This document shows, piece after piece, positions 15,762-23,007 of a stretch of 31,836 bases of DNA. Position numbers and translations under genes: made by a program. Under the pieces are notes generated by a model, which was given only the letters and a program-made list of their open reading frames with translations, searched no databases and was not told the DNA's origin. Numbering within the stretch: the first letter of the stretch is position 1; every line of letters starts with the position of its first letter. Source of the DNA: Thiothrix phosphatis (GTDB lineage Bacteria; Pseudomonadota; Gammaproteobacteria; Thiotrichales; Thiotrichaceae); the NCBI RefSeq assembly GCF_035668035.1, contig NZ_JAYMYJ010000008.1, positions 1-31,836 on the forward strand, written 5' to 3'.

Positions 15762-18710
15762 CTACTTCCTAAACTTCCAATTCTTGTTGTCACAATACGA
15801 GCGCATATCACAGTTCACGCACAACTTCGCAGGTCGCGCCGTCATGCTGTAATCCTTCTTCTCGATACGCTCCACGATCTCATCAAAACGCCCAATAGTA
15901 TCACCAATCGCACGGTCATCTTTTGCAAACGTGACATAGGGGTTGCCACTGTCCTCACCTGTGTAATACAAGTGCATACGGCTCACCTTCTGCCCAGTGC
16001 GCTCCTCCACCAAATGTGCGTAAACCTCCAACTGGTGCTTATACCGCTCCAAGTTGTTACGCTCTTTCTCCAAGTCTGGCTTTTTCTCTGACTTGAAGTC
16101 GATAATCTCCACCGTCCCGCCATCACCACGGATAAGGTCAACACTCCCCATGAGGATGTACTGATCTTTGACCAGCGAAATATCTACTTCTGCTTCCCTA
16201 ATCCGATCCCAACGCCCATTTTCACGCTCGTAGTAGCGCAACACATGCCCTAACGCCGCGTGTTGCGAACTCTCCGCCAGATAAACCCGCTCTTTCTTCG
16301 ATAGCATCGCGTAGTTGGTCGCAAACCACCCCTCGATGTTCTCCCGATTTACCGCTTGTTCTTCGCCCCGCAACACCGCCTTATGAATGTCCTCGATAGT
16401 TTGGTGAACCAACGTACCAAACAACATCGGGCTAACCTTGATCGGACTAAACTCCAATTCCTTGAAGAAGCGATACTGTTCCGCACAATTCTCAAATAGC
16501 GTGATATGGGAAGTGAACGAATATTCACGCTTGATGTTCATTTCCTTGACCGCCTCAAACTCCAGCGCCGCCAAATTTACCGCTTGCCAGCGCGGTAAAT
16601 CATAGAAAACCTTGTCAAAATACTTGGACGGCGATTTACCACGTCCATCACGCTCCTGAGCCGCCAGCACCAGCAAGTTCTGCGCCCGCGAGAAGGCCGT
16701 GTAGTACAGTCGCCGGAAGTCAAAGCTCTTGATGTGTTCCAACGGCTCAAAGCCTGCCTTGGAGAGGTAGCCACCGTCTTCCAACAGCTCATCGAGTGCG
16801 GTGTATTGCTTGCGCGGCACGGCCTCCAACGAACCGACTACCACCACTGGAAACTCCAGCCCCTTGGACTGGTGAACCGTCAGGAACGAGATACATCCCT
16901 TGGGTGCATACTCTGACACATCTTCATACTCGTTGATGCCGCCATCGGACAAGAAACGCAGGAACTGGTTAAACAGATCGCCGATATTCTTGTCTAGCCA
17001 TTGAGGGGTTAGGACGCTGATGTAATGCAGGTACTCAAACTTTGCCAACAACTGCGAGAAGGTCGCCAGATTGCGCCCCGCTCGCCCTTTGTCTACCCCA
17101 TAGAGCGCGTCATCCTCAAGGAAACGTGCAAATAGTGGGAATTGTAAAAGCTGGTAGAACAGCCCCGAAAAGGCGTAGTCGGTGTTATGGGTCAATGCCA
17201 TGTGCTGCTTTGCCAACGGTCTTGCCCACTCCAACAACACTTTGTTTTCCGGCTTGCGTAGCTCGTCAGTAAACGGCTTAAAACATTCTTGGTCGTAGTA
17301 GTCCCAGATGCCCAGCTTGATATTCGCATCCCACTGGCGCACTTGGGGAAACTGTGGGAACAGGAAGATCAAGGCCCCGATCATCAAACGGATCTCTTCG
17401 CGCTCAAAGAACATATTGGAACGCGGCGAGTATACCGGAATACCGTGCTCTTCCAGATAACGTGCCATCGCCAGCACCCGCTCATTCTTAACCGACTTAA
17501 ACAGGAACGCGACCTGGTTCCAGTCCTCCAGCCCTGCGGTCTTCAGCCGCAGCAAGAAGGTCATTACCTCGGCGTGCCACACATGATCTTCCTTCTCTGC
17601 ATCACGCGCCGCCAGCCGCACTACCGTTGGCTCTTTCGGGAACTGCGCCTGTTTTGCCTCGATCCGCTTGGGAAAGCGGAAAGTGTGTGTACCATCCGTC
17701 CACGTCTGCCCATCCATCCAGCGGTTGTAAAAGCTGATGATGTCCGGGTGAGAACGGTAGTTGGTGGATAGCATTACCTGCTTGCAGGCGTTAGCGGGAA
17801 ACAATTGTGGGAATTCCAGAATATTGCGGATGGTCGCACCACGAAAACGGTACAAACCTTGGTCATCATCGCCCACCACACACAAGTTACCTTGCTCACC
17901 GGCTAACAGCAGCAAGATGCGTTCCTGAATGGTATTGGTGTCTTGGTACTCGTCTACCATCAAGTAGGAGAGTTTGCCACGCAACTGCTCCAACACAGTG
18001 GGGTGGTTCTCCAGCAAGGCCAGTGCTTCGTACTGGATACCGGAGAAGTCCAGATAGTTGTTCTCGTGTAATAATGTCTGATATTGACGGTAGCAGACAG
18101 CCAAAGCGCGGATGGCTACGTCTGGCGCACTATCTAACTCGTCTAGGTTAAGGGCTTCTTCACTGACCTTGTTGACCCACTTCAACAGTTGTTCAGACTG
18201 TTTCCAGCGTGAACTACCATGAATATCGCCGATGACCAGTTGAATATCAGGGATGTCATGGAATACCTTCATTTTCTGGTACAGGAAATATTGCTGGTCA
18301 AACTGATCCATCAGGGTGTAGTTGCGCTTGAGGCGGGTAAATTCGCGGAACTCTTCCAAGAGGCGCAGACAAATTGAGTGGAACGTCCCCAAGTACATCT
18401 CGTTGAGGTTGAACTTGATCCCCAACGCATTGAGACGGTTGGATATCCGGGTGGTAAGTTCACGAGCGGCCTTGTCGGTAAAAGTTACGACAAAGAGCGA
18501 TTCGGGGGTAACATTCTTTTGGGTGATCAGATAGACGATGCGTTCAACCAACGTGTAAGTCTTACCTGAGCCGGGGCCTGCAATAATTAATACCGGCCCG
18601 TCAGTGGTCAGAATAGCTTGTTGTTGTTGCGGATTAGCGTTACTACCTAACGTAGCCGACTGCTGCGGTTGCCGGTTGGTATCGACAATCTCGATAAAAT
18701 CACATTCCAT
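15762..18710 (-). CDS. SF1 (UvrD/PcrA-like) helicase fused to Cas4/AddB-like Fe-S nuclease
   Basis: 982 residues from ATG 18710, which has AAGGGG at good distance (an in-frame TTG at 18731 is less likely). SF1 motifs: GPGSGKT (45-51), VTFTDKAA (75-82), VDEYQD (252-257), GDDDQGLYRFRG (280-291), TVHQSKGLEF (611-620), YTAFSRAQNLL (670-680). The C-terminal ~240 residues form a RecB-type nuclease: H769, D858, D871, K873 and the QL..Y motif near 893. Four cysteines (C742, C964, C967, C973) have the spacing of Cas4/AddB 4Fe-4S clusters. It is the AddAB/RecB-like fusion type that unwinds and degrades DNA. The one-base gap to mod ties it to restriction. It is not a usual type III RM subunit. Confidence 0.92.
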   Translation of the reverse strand: MECDFIEIVDTNRQPQQSATLGSNANPQQQQAILTTDGPVLIIAGPGSGKTYTLVERIVYLITQKNVTPESLFVVTFTDKAARELTTRISNRLNALGIKFNLNEMYLGTFHSICLRLLEEFREFTRLKRNYTLMDQFDQQYFLYQKMKVFHDIPDIQLVIGDIHGSSRWKQSEQLLKWVNKVSEEALNLDELDSAPDVAIRALAVCYRQYQTLLHENNYLDFSGIQYEALALLENHPTVLEQLRGKLSYLMVDEYQDTNTIQERILLLLAGEQGNLCVVGDDDQGLYRFRGATIRNILEFPQLFPANACKQVMLSTNYRSHPDIISFYNRWMDGQTWTDGTHTFRFPKRIEAKQAQFPKEPTVVRLAARDAEKEDHVWHAEVMTFLLRLKTAGLEDWNQVAFLFKSVKNERVLAMARYLEEHGIPVYSPRSNMFFEREEIRLMIGALIFLFPQFPQVRQWDANIKLGIWDYYDQECFKPFTDELRKPENKVLLEWARPLAKQHMALTHNTDYAFSGLFYQLLQFPLFARFLEDDALYGVDKGRAGRNLATFSQLLAKFEYLHYISVLTPQWLDKNIGDLFNQFLRFLSDGGINEYEDVSEYAPKGCISFLTVHQSKGLEFPVVVVGSLEAVPRKQYTALDELLEDGGYLSKAGFEPLEHIKSFDFRRLYYTAFSRAQNLLVLAAQERDGRGKSPSKYFDKVFYDLPRWQAVNLAALEFEAVKEMNIKREYSFTSHITLFENCAEQYRFFKELEFSPIKVSPMLFGTLVHQTIEDIHKAVLRGEEQAVNRENIEGWFATNYAMLSKKERVYLAESSQHAALGHVLRYYERENGRWDRIREAEVDISLVKDQYILMGSVDLIRGDGGTVEIIDFKSEKKPDLEKERNNLERYKHQLEVYAHLVEERTGQKVSRMHLYYTGEDSGNPYVTFAKDDRAIGDTIGRFDEIVERIEKKDYSMTARPAKLCVNCDMRSYCDNKNWKFRK

Positions 18711-18931
18711 GATACCCCTTGGTTTGCTCAATCAAAGCCCGATGATCAGATACCGCAAACTATAAAATTATTTACTGGATACTTGAGTGGTTATTATGGC
18801 ACATAAATTACCACTCTCTCAGTGATTGTGATCACGAAACAGACAGCCAACCAGCATCAAATAATCAAGTCCCCAAAAGCTCATGGACTAAACATTTACT
18901 GCAAATCACTCTGTTCCACAGGGGTCGTGTG

Positions 18932-19750
18932 TTACTCGAACCAGAGTAGAGTAGTGGCATACCCGTTCTCCTGGAGGAAGGTTTCTTCCATGACACTATC
19001 AGGTGGATTTGTTGCCCTGCTTGTATCAAACCACAAGTCGGTAGCCGACTCCTGTCTATAAACAGAATTCGCAGTCATTGCCTGGATTTTTTGGCCAAGG
19101 TGGTTCGGTAATGCCGCACCTTTATCAGTCTGCATCCAGAAACGAAGTGCTTTATTTCTTCGGACAGCAGTAACCTCCCCATTACGACTGAACACCAATC
19201 CTAATGGGAGTAGACATAAATCTTGGTAGCGATAAACACACGCCTTAAAACTCACATCGAATCTTTCCGCAAGGTGGGCAATAGCCTTGCAATCTGGGGT
19301 TTGGGGACAGTCAGGATGTGTCGTGAAGTATTGCCGTGGCATCAGCAATTCGGCAGCAAATTCGTTGGCCTCAACTTCAACCCGTTGAGAGTCAGTCAGC
19401 CCACCACTGTACGAGGACATATGCAAGTCTCTGCTCAAACATTCCATGTGGTGGTTATGCTTGGGTAGCATGAAATGTCCCAGTTCATGTCCAAGAGTGA
19501 ACCTTTGCCGTTGTAGTGGCAATGATTTGGAGTTGATGAGGATTGCACCTTCAGTTTTCTCTGCGTTGGCAACAAGCCCTCCTTCCAGACTTGCTAGTGG
19601 CTGATGTCGAATTTCAACTATTCCGGCTGCTTTAGCAATCTCATCCAATGGGACAGGCAGATCCATACGAGGATTCTGCCTGAAAATTTCGGCTACGATT
19701 TCTTCGGGGTGAGTGAAGTCTGCAAACTCAATCAGTTCCAGTTTTACCAT
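18932..19750 (-). CDS. ImmA/IrrE-family metallopeptidase
   Basis: 272 residues from ATG 19750. It has the family's zinc motif GHELGH (87-92) and the conserved downstream block EVEANEFAAELLMP (125-138) supplying the third ligand. The preceding VPLDEIAKAAGI and the CxxCx-free N-terminal part are typical. The last ~90 residues form a further domain of unclear fold. ImmA/IrrE peptidases cleave an XRE repressor when a DNA-damage or invasion signal arrives. The gene overlaps the XRE gene by 23 bases, so the two form the standard switch. They lie upstream of the helicase-mod-res genes with a 221-base gap. Confidence 0.9.
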   Translation of the reverse strand: MVKLELIEFADFTHPEEIVAEIFRQNPRMDLPVPLDEIAKAAGIVEIRHQPLASLEGGLVANAEKTEGAILINSKSLPLQRQRFTLGHELGHFMLPKHNHHMECLSRDLHMSSYSGGLTDSQRVEVEANEFAAELLMPRQYFTTHPDCPQTPDCKAIAHLAERFDVSFKACVYRYQDLCLLPLGLVFSRNGEVTAVRRNKALRFWMQTDKGAALPNHLGQKIQAMTANSVYRQESATDLWFDTSRATNPPDSVMEETFLQENGYATTLLWFE

Positions 19751-20063
19751 TCTTACGGCTAAGCACCTCTGCAAGTGAGAGCAGAGCTTTCCTATCACCC
19801 TCTGTCAGATTTTTGTCCGCAATTTGCCGGGCAAAAGTCTGGGCAATATCAAGTTCTTCTCGATCTTTAAGTTCTGCGAGGTAGTCTAAACTGACATCAT
19901 AGTACATGGCTAATTTTTTCAACAAGTCGATGGACGGGTTCTTGGTTGTTCCCCTTTCCAGTTCCCATATGTGCGGTTTGGATGCTCCGACTGAATCTGC
20001 GACGGCCTGAAGTGATACTTCCCGTCCTAGCCGCAACTCCTTTAAACGTGTTCCCAGTGACAT
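19728..20063 (-). CDS. XRE-family repressor
   Basis: 111 residues from ATG 20063, behind GAGGAGGG. The N terminus has a Cro/cI helix-turn-helix: RLKELRLGREVSLQAVADSV followed by SKPHIWELERGTTKNPSIDLL and LAMYYDVSLDYL, all canonical. The C-terminal ~40 residues are helical and probably form the dimer or peptidase-recognition part. It would repress the promoter just upstream (20102-20130) until cleaved by the neighbouring ImmA/IrrE peptidase. This gives inducible control over at least the two regulators and perhaps the restriction genes. Confidence 0.92.
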   Translation of the reverse strand: MSLGTRLKELRLGREVSLQAVADSVGASKPHIWELERGTTKNPSIDLLKKLAMYYDVSLDYLAELKDREELDIAQTFARQIADKNLTEGDRKALLSLAEVLSRKNGKTGTD

Positions 20064-20101
20064 ATCCCGCCCTCCTCGTGTGTATTGATAGATCTAACGT
20101 C

Positions 20102-20130
20102 ATTGTATATATGCAGTTTGACAATGACAA
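20102..20130 (-). promoter_or_regulatory. Strong promoter of the XRE-IrrE (restriction) operon
   Basis: On the minus strand TTGTCA (20130-20125), 17 bases, TACAAT (20107-20102); both boxes match consensus at five of six positions. TTGTCA occurs twice in tandem (20130-20125 and 20124-20119). The start would be near 20095, about 30 bases before the XRE start codon. Confidence 0.7.
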
Positions 20131-20408
20131 TGAGTTTGATTAGTCTAGTGTCTGAATGGATATACCTATCGAAGACAGGAACAGGGAGTTTCATTGATTG
20201 GGCAAACTTGGCATGTAGCCAAAAAAGGGAGGATGTATGAATTACGAAAAATAGAAGCGGACAAACCAAGAGGCTTGTCCGCTGGTGATGAGTAGGTACG
20301 TTACCAACTCACCGGGTGTAGGAACCTTCGAGTGTAGTACCTGCTCATCTCTCGTTCAAGAACTCTTGATAAGTGGATCATTATTTTCCTTATTTAGAGA
20401 TCATCAAT
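20131..20408. other. Divergent intergenic region with structured RNA leader
   Basis: It separates the minus-strand restriction operon from the plus-strand ubiquitin-like module. The right half holds two stem structures (20256-20283 and 20287-20349) and a short TCAAGA/TCTTGA inverted repeat near 20356-20369. I could not fix a plus-strand promoter with confidence. Confidence 0.5.
20256..20349 (+). ncRNA. Candidate structured leader RNA of the ubiquitin-like module
   Basis: Stem 1: AGCGGACAA (20256-20264) pairs with TTGTCCGCT (20275-20283) around a 10-base loop. Stem 2: GATGAGTAGGTAC (20287-20299) pairs with GTACCTGCTCATC (20337-20349) over 13 positions. One of these is U-G on the plus strand and would be A-C on the minus strand, so plus-strand RNA is favoured. 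The 37-base region inside stem 2 holds smaller possible pairings (CACC/GGTG). It ends 59 bases before the Ubl-E2 start codon. On the minus strand stem 1 is followed by T-rich sequence, so a terminator in that direction is an alternative. Confidence 0.4.
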
Positions 20409-21266
20409 ATGCAAATAAGCATTAGCGTGGATGGCTGCACGCTTAAAACAGCCGCTGGTCTTGTCAAAGGTGCGGAACTGCGCACTTTGGCGAACATCCC
20501 TCCCGATGAGCATCTGGTTATCAACCGGGCACATGCCCTTGATGTGCCAGTGAAAGATAGCGACTATCTGGTTCTCACTGGTGACGAACAACTGGTAACA
20601 GGTCGCAATAGTCACATGCTTCCTGACAATCCTTGCCTTGGCAAGCCCATCACGATCACAGTCAATGACACCCCATTTGAGCTGAAACACGCGAAAGTGA
20701 CACTGGCAGATTTGCGTGAATTGGCCGGTGCTGATGCTACCGATGGCGTTTTCTTGGAAATGCCCCAAAGTGCGGACGAGCCACTGGCAAATGTGGAACG
20801 CCTTGTTGTCCAAGATGGTGATGCTTTCATTACCGTGCCGTGCGGAAATGTAGGAGACCACAACACTACAGGTGTTGGCGTTCTGCATGACGTTCATCAT
20901 GACTTCCAGCAACTCCAGCAACACTACCCATCAGCGGAGATCCATCCAGATGGGGCGGGGCATCTGGTGGTTATTCGTGGAGTGCCTCTTCCCACCCACT
21001 GGTCTAGCGAGACGGTGGACATGCTTTTCCCTGTTTCTAACCTGTATCCACAGACTGCACTGGATATGTTCTGGGTTTCCCCCAAACTGTCACTGAAGGA
21101 TGGTAGACAACCAGAGAATGCTGTCAGTTTTGACCGCCAGTATTTGGGGGGAACATGGCAAGGCTTTTCTTGGCACTACCCACCCGCTAATCCGTGGATG
21201 CCAGGCAAATGCAATTTGCTGTCACACCTACGTTTCTCCCTGTCACGTCTTCACCAGAACCGTTAA
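20409..21266 (+). CDS. Two ubiquitin-like domains fused to an E2-like (Prok-E2_E type) domain
   Basis: 285 residues from ATG 20409, chosen because the first beta-grasp strand (MQISISVDG) starts there; GTG 20373 is an alternative. Residues 2-68 and 80-143 look like two tandem ubiquitin-like domains (ISVDGCTLKTAAGLVKGAEL and ITVNDTPFELKHAKVTLADL open them). The second ends ITVPCGN with no Gly-Gly tail. Residues 160-285 match prokaryotic E2 family E: SSETVDMLFPVSNLYPQTAL, DMFWVSP, LGGTWQGFSWHYP, and a W-x-PGK end. C268 is the only cysteine in the E2-like part and is not at the classical E2 position. With the next gene it forms a ubiquitin-like conjugation module; related operons (Bil-type) defend against phage. 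Fusing Ubl to E2 in one chain is unusual. Confidence 0.75.
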   Translation: MQISISVDGCTLKTAAGLVKGAELRTLANIPPDEHLVINRAHALDVPVKDSDYLVLTGDEQLVTGRNSHMLPDNPCLGKPITITVNDTPFELKHAKVTLADLRELAGADATDGVFLEMPQSADEPLANVERLVVQDGDAFITVPCGNVGDHNTTGVGVLHDVHHDFQQLQQHYPSAEIHPDGAGHLVVIRGVPLPTHWSSETVDMLFPVSNLYPQTALDMFWVSPKLSLKDGRQPENAVSFDRQYLGGTWQGFSWHYPPANPWMPGKCNLLSHLRFSLSRLHQNR

Positions 21267-21275
21267 GGGGGTAAC

Positions 21276-22628
21276 ATGGTTAGCATGAGGCTTTTGCCGG
21301 AGCATTACATCCGGCTTAAAGCTCAGTTGACCAGTGATAACAGTGTAGAACAAGGATGTTTTGCACTGTCTCATCATGTCAATCTGGGCAACGAGACCCT
21401 ACTATTAATAACAGACATTATTCCGCTCACCCCTGATGACTTTGCAGAACAGAAAGATGACTTCCTTTCTGTAAAGCCAGAAGTGATGTTGCGAATAGCC
21501 CGCATCGCACAGAAGGCTGGCAAAGCTGTGTGTATGATTCATACTCACCCCTACACCATTGGGCAAGTACGGTTCTCTCGTGCAGATGATATTGGAAATG
21601 AACGCACCTTTGATTTCTTCAACCGGATGTTGCAGGGGAAATTAAATTCATGCTTGGTATTCAGCGGGGATATGCATTCATTTGAAGGTCGTGTTTATCC
21701 TATCCAGCAGGCATGGCGACCTATTGAGACACTTACTGTTGTGGGTACTCCCCATTTTCGGTTGGTGGATGAACCAATATCAGAAAGCTTTGATCGGCAA
21801 GCCCGTCTGTTAGGCAGGAAAGGGCAGGGCATTCTTGGACAACTTTCTGTCGGAATCATTGGTGCGGGAGGAATTGGCTCAAACATCGCAGCTATACTGG
21901 CTCAGTCTGGTATAGGGAAACTGGTCTTAGTGGATCACGATGTCATTGAAACCAGCAATCTACCCCGCATCATTGGCGCAATACCACGAGATGCCCAAGA
22001 AAATCATCTCAAGGTAAACGTGGTGGCCCGTTATGTAAACACCGTGACCCCTGGCTGCAAAGTAGAAACCTATCCGTGCAGGGTACAGGATGTCGGAATG
22101 GCATTAGCAACGGTAGATGTTCTGATCTGTGCAACCGATGATGCCCGAAGCAGGGTCTTCCTGAACCAGCACTGCTGGCAATATTACATTCCATTGATGG
22201 ATTTGGGCGTCCAGTTCGTGGCAGATGAAACATCTGGGGAACTCGTTAATGAAATCGGCAAGGTCAACTGGATCGTGCCGGGTACGACTTGCTTATGGTG
22301 TACTGGTCATGTTTCCAGTGAGTTGCTGAGACGAGAGACTTTATCCCCTGAAGCTGCGGCGCAAGAGGCGAAGGCAGGTTATATCCGTAACATGGACATA
22401 CCGGAACCCTCCATGATGGCGTACAACATGCAGATAGCCGCCAGAGGCGCACAGACCTTGATTGGTAACATGACTGGCTTGGCTCCATCAGCCCCAGATG
22501 TTATGGAAAACTTCTACTTTCTCGGTCTGAACGGCAGGAAACATCATCAGCTTGTCCGTAAACGGCAAGAAGAGGGCTGTTGGTTATGCAATTCCCAGTC
22601 TCCCTACCTTGGAGCTGGCATGATGTGA
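21276..22628 (+). CDS. JAB/JAMM isopeptidase fused to E1/ThiF adenylating domain
   Basis: 450 residues from ATG 21276, behind AAGGGGG, nine bases after the Ubl-E2 stop. Residues 1-150 are a JAB domain: E26, then HTHP (89-92) and S101/D104 complete the zinc motif E..HxH..S..D. Residues 170-450 are an E1-like Rossmann domain: GAGGIGS (196-202), VDHDVIETSNLPR (219-231) and ATDDARSR (286-293) bind ATP and the Ubl tail. CLWC (339-342) and CWLC (435-438) form the structural zinc site of MoeB/ThiF-type enzymes. No cysteine lies between the two zinc pairs, where ThiF/MoeB-type catalytic cysteines are expected. It would adenylate and perhaps also cleave the Ubl partner. Confidence 0.88.
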   Translation: MVSMRLLPEHYIRLKAQLTSDNSVEQGCFALSHHVNLGNETLLLITDIIPLTPDDFAEQKDDFLSVKPEVMLRIARIAQKAGKAVCMIHTHPYTIGQVRFSRADDIGNERTFDFFNRMLQGKLNSCLVFSGDMHSFEGRVYPIQQAWRPIETLTVVGTPHFRLVDEPISESFDRQARLLGRKGQGILGQLSVGIIGAGGIGSNIAAILAQSGIGKLVLVDHDVIETSNLPRIIGAIPRDAQENHLKVNVVARYVNTVTPGCKVETYPCRVQDVGMALATVDVLICATDDARSRVFLNQHCWQYYIPLMDLGVQFVADETSGELVNEIGKVNWIVPGTTCLWCTGHVSSELLRRETLSPEAAAQEAKAGYIRNMDIPEPSMMAYNMQIAARGAQTLIGNMTGLAPSAPDVMENFYFLGLNGRKHHQLVRKRQEEGCWLCNSQSPYLGAGMM

Positions 22629-22636
22629 TGTTGGCA

Positions 22637-22666
22637 TGGCTCATCCCTCCCTCGCGGGATGAGCCA
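22637..22666 (+). terminator. Hairpin after the JAB-E1 gene
   Basis: TGGCTCATCCC (22637-22647) pairs perfectly with GGGATGAGCCA (22656-22666) around an 8-base loop, nine bases after the stop. No U-run follows, so termination would be weak or Rho-aided; it may instead protect the upstream mRNA. Confidence 0.5.
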
Positions 22667-23007
22667 TCAAGCCCCCTCTCGCCACTCTGGGAAAATATAC
22701 GGAGCGAACTTGACCCAAACAAGCGTGCAATAAGTTTAATCGTGAAATCACCACATTATTCTATCAGTAATACATTCTGTTCAGTTATATTCAAAAATTA
22801 TAAGACAGCATCAGTTTTGATCATCAGTAAGCGGAAAGCCATGGTTATCATTTGGGTCTGGCAGGCTCAGAGAAACATTCATGGTGGGAAGATTTGTTGT
22901 GTAGCACCTCCCACCAGCAAACGATCTCCCTGCCATGTAGGAAGAGCAAATTTGCTTCACACAGGTTGACTGCCGGACAAATCCGGGGAAAGGAGAAGGG
23001 TAGCTGA
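22667..23007. other. Gap between JAB-E1 and helicase genes, no gene recognised
   Basis: About 340 A/T-rich bases. Frames crossing it lack start signals and known products. It ends with a good ribosome binding site (GGAGAAGGG) for the helicase. A weak promoter-like TTCTGT..TATAAG pair lies around 22778-22807, so the helicase may have its own transcript. Confidence 0.4.

Noticed and set aside
15762..18710. The Cas4-like cysteines as evidence of a CRISPR adaptation gene
   Set aside because: The domain is fused to a full SF1 helicase, as in AddB/RecB-like enzymes. There is no Cas1/Cas2 nor any array in the window.
13784..20063. The operon as DISARM or BREX
   Set aside because: No DrmA/DrmB, PglZ or BrxC-type protein is present. 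The Mod/Res pair is complete and clearly type III.
20256..20369. A tRNA gene in the stem-rich leader
   Set aside because: Arms do not have tRNA lengths, and there is no proper T-loop or anticodon arm.
22580..22969. A 129-codon open frame after the JAB-E1 gene
   Set aside because: It begins inside the JAB-E1 coding region, has no ribosome binding site, runs through a hairpin and A/T-rich intergenic DNA, and resembles no family.
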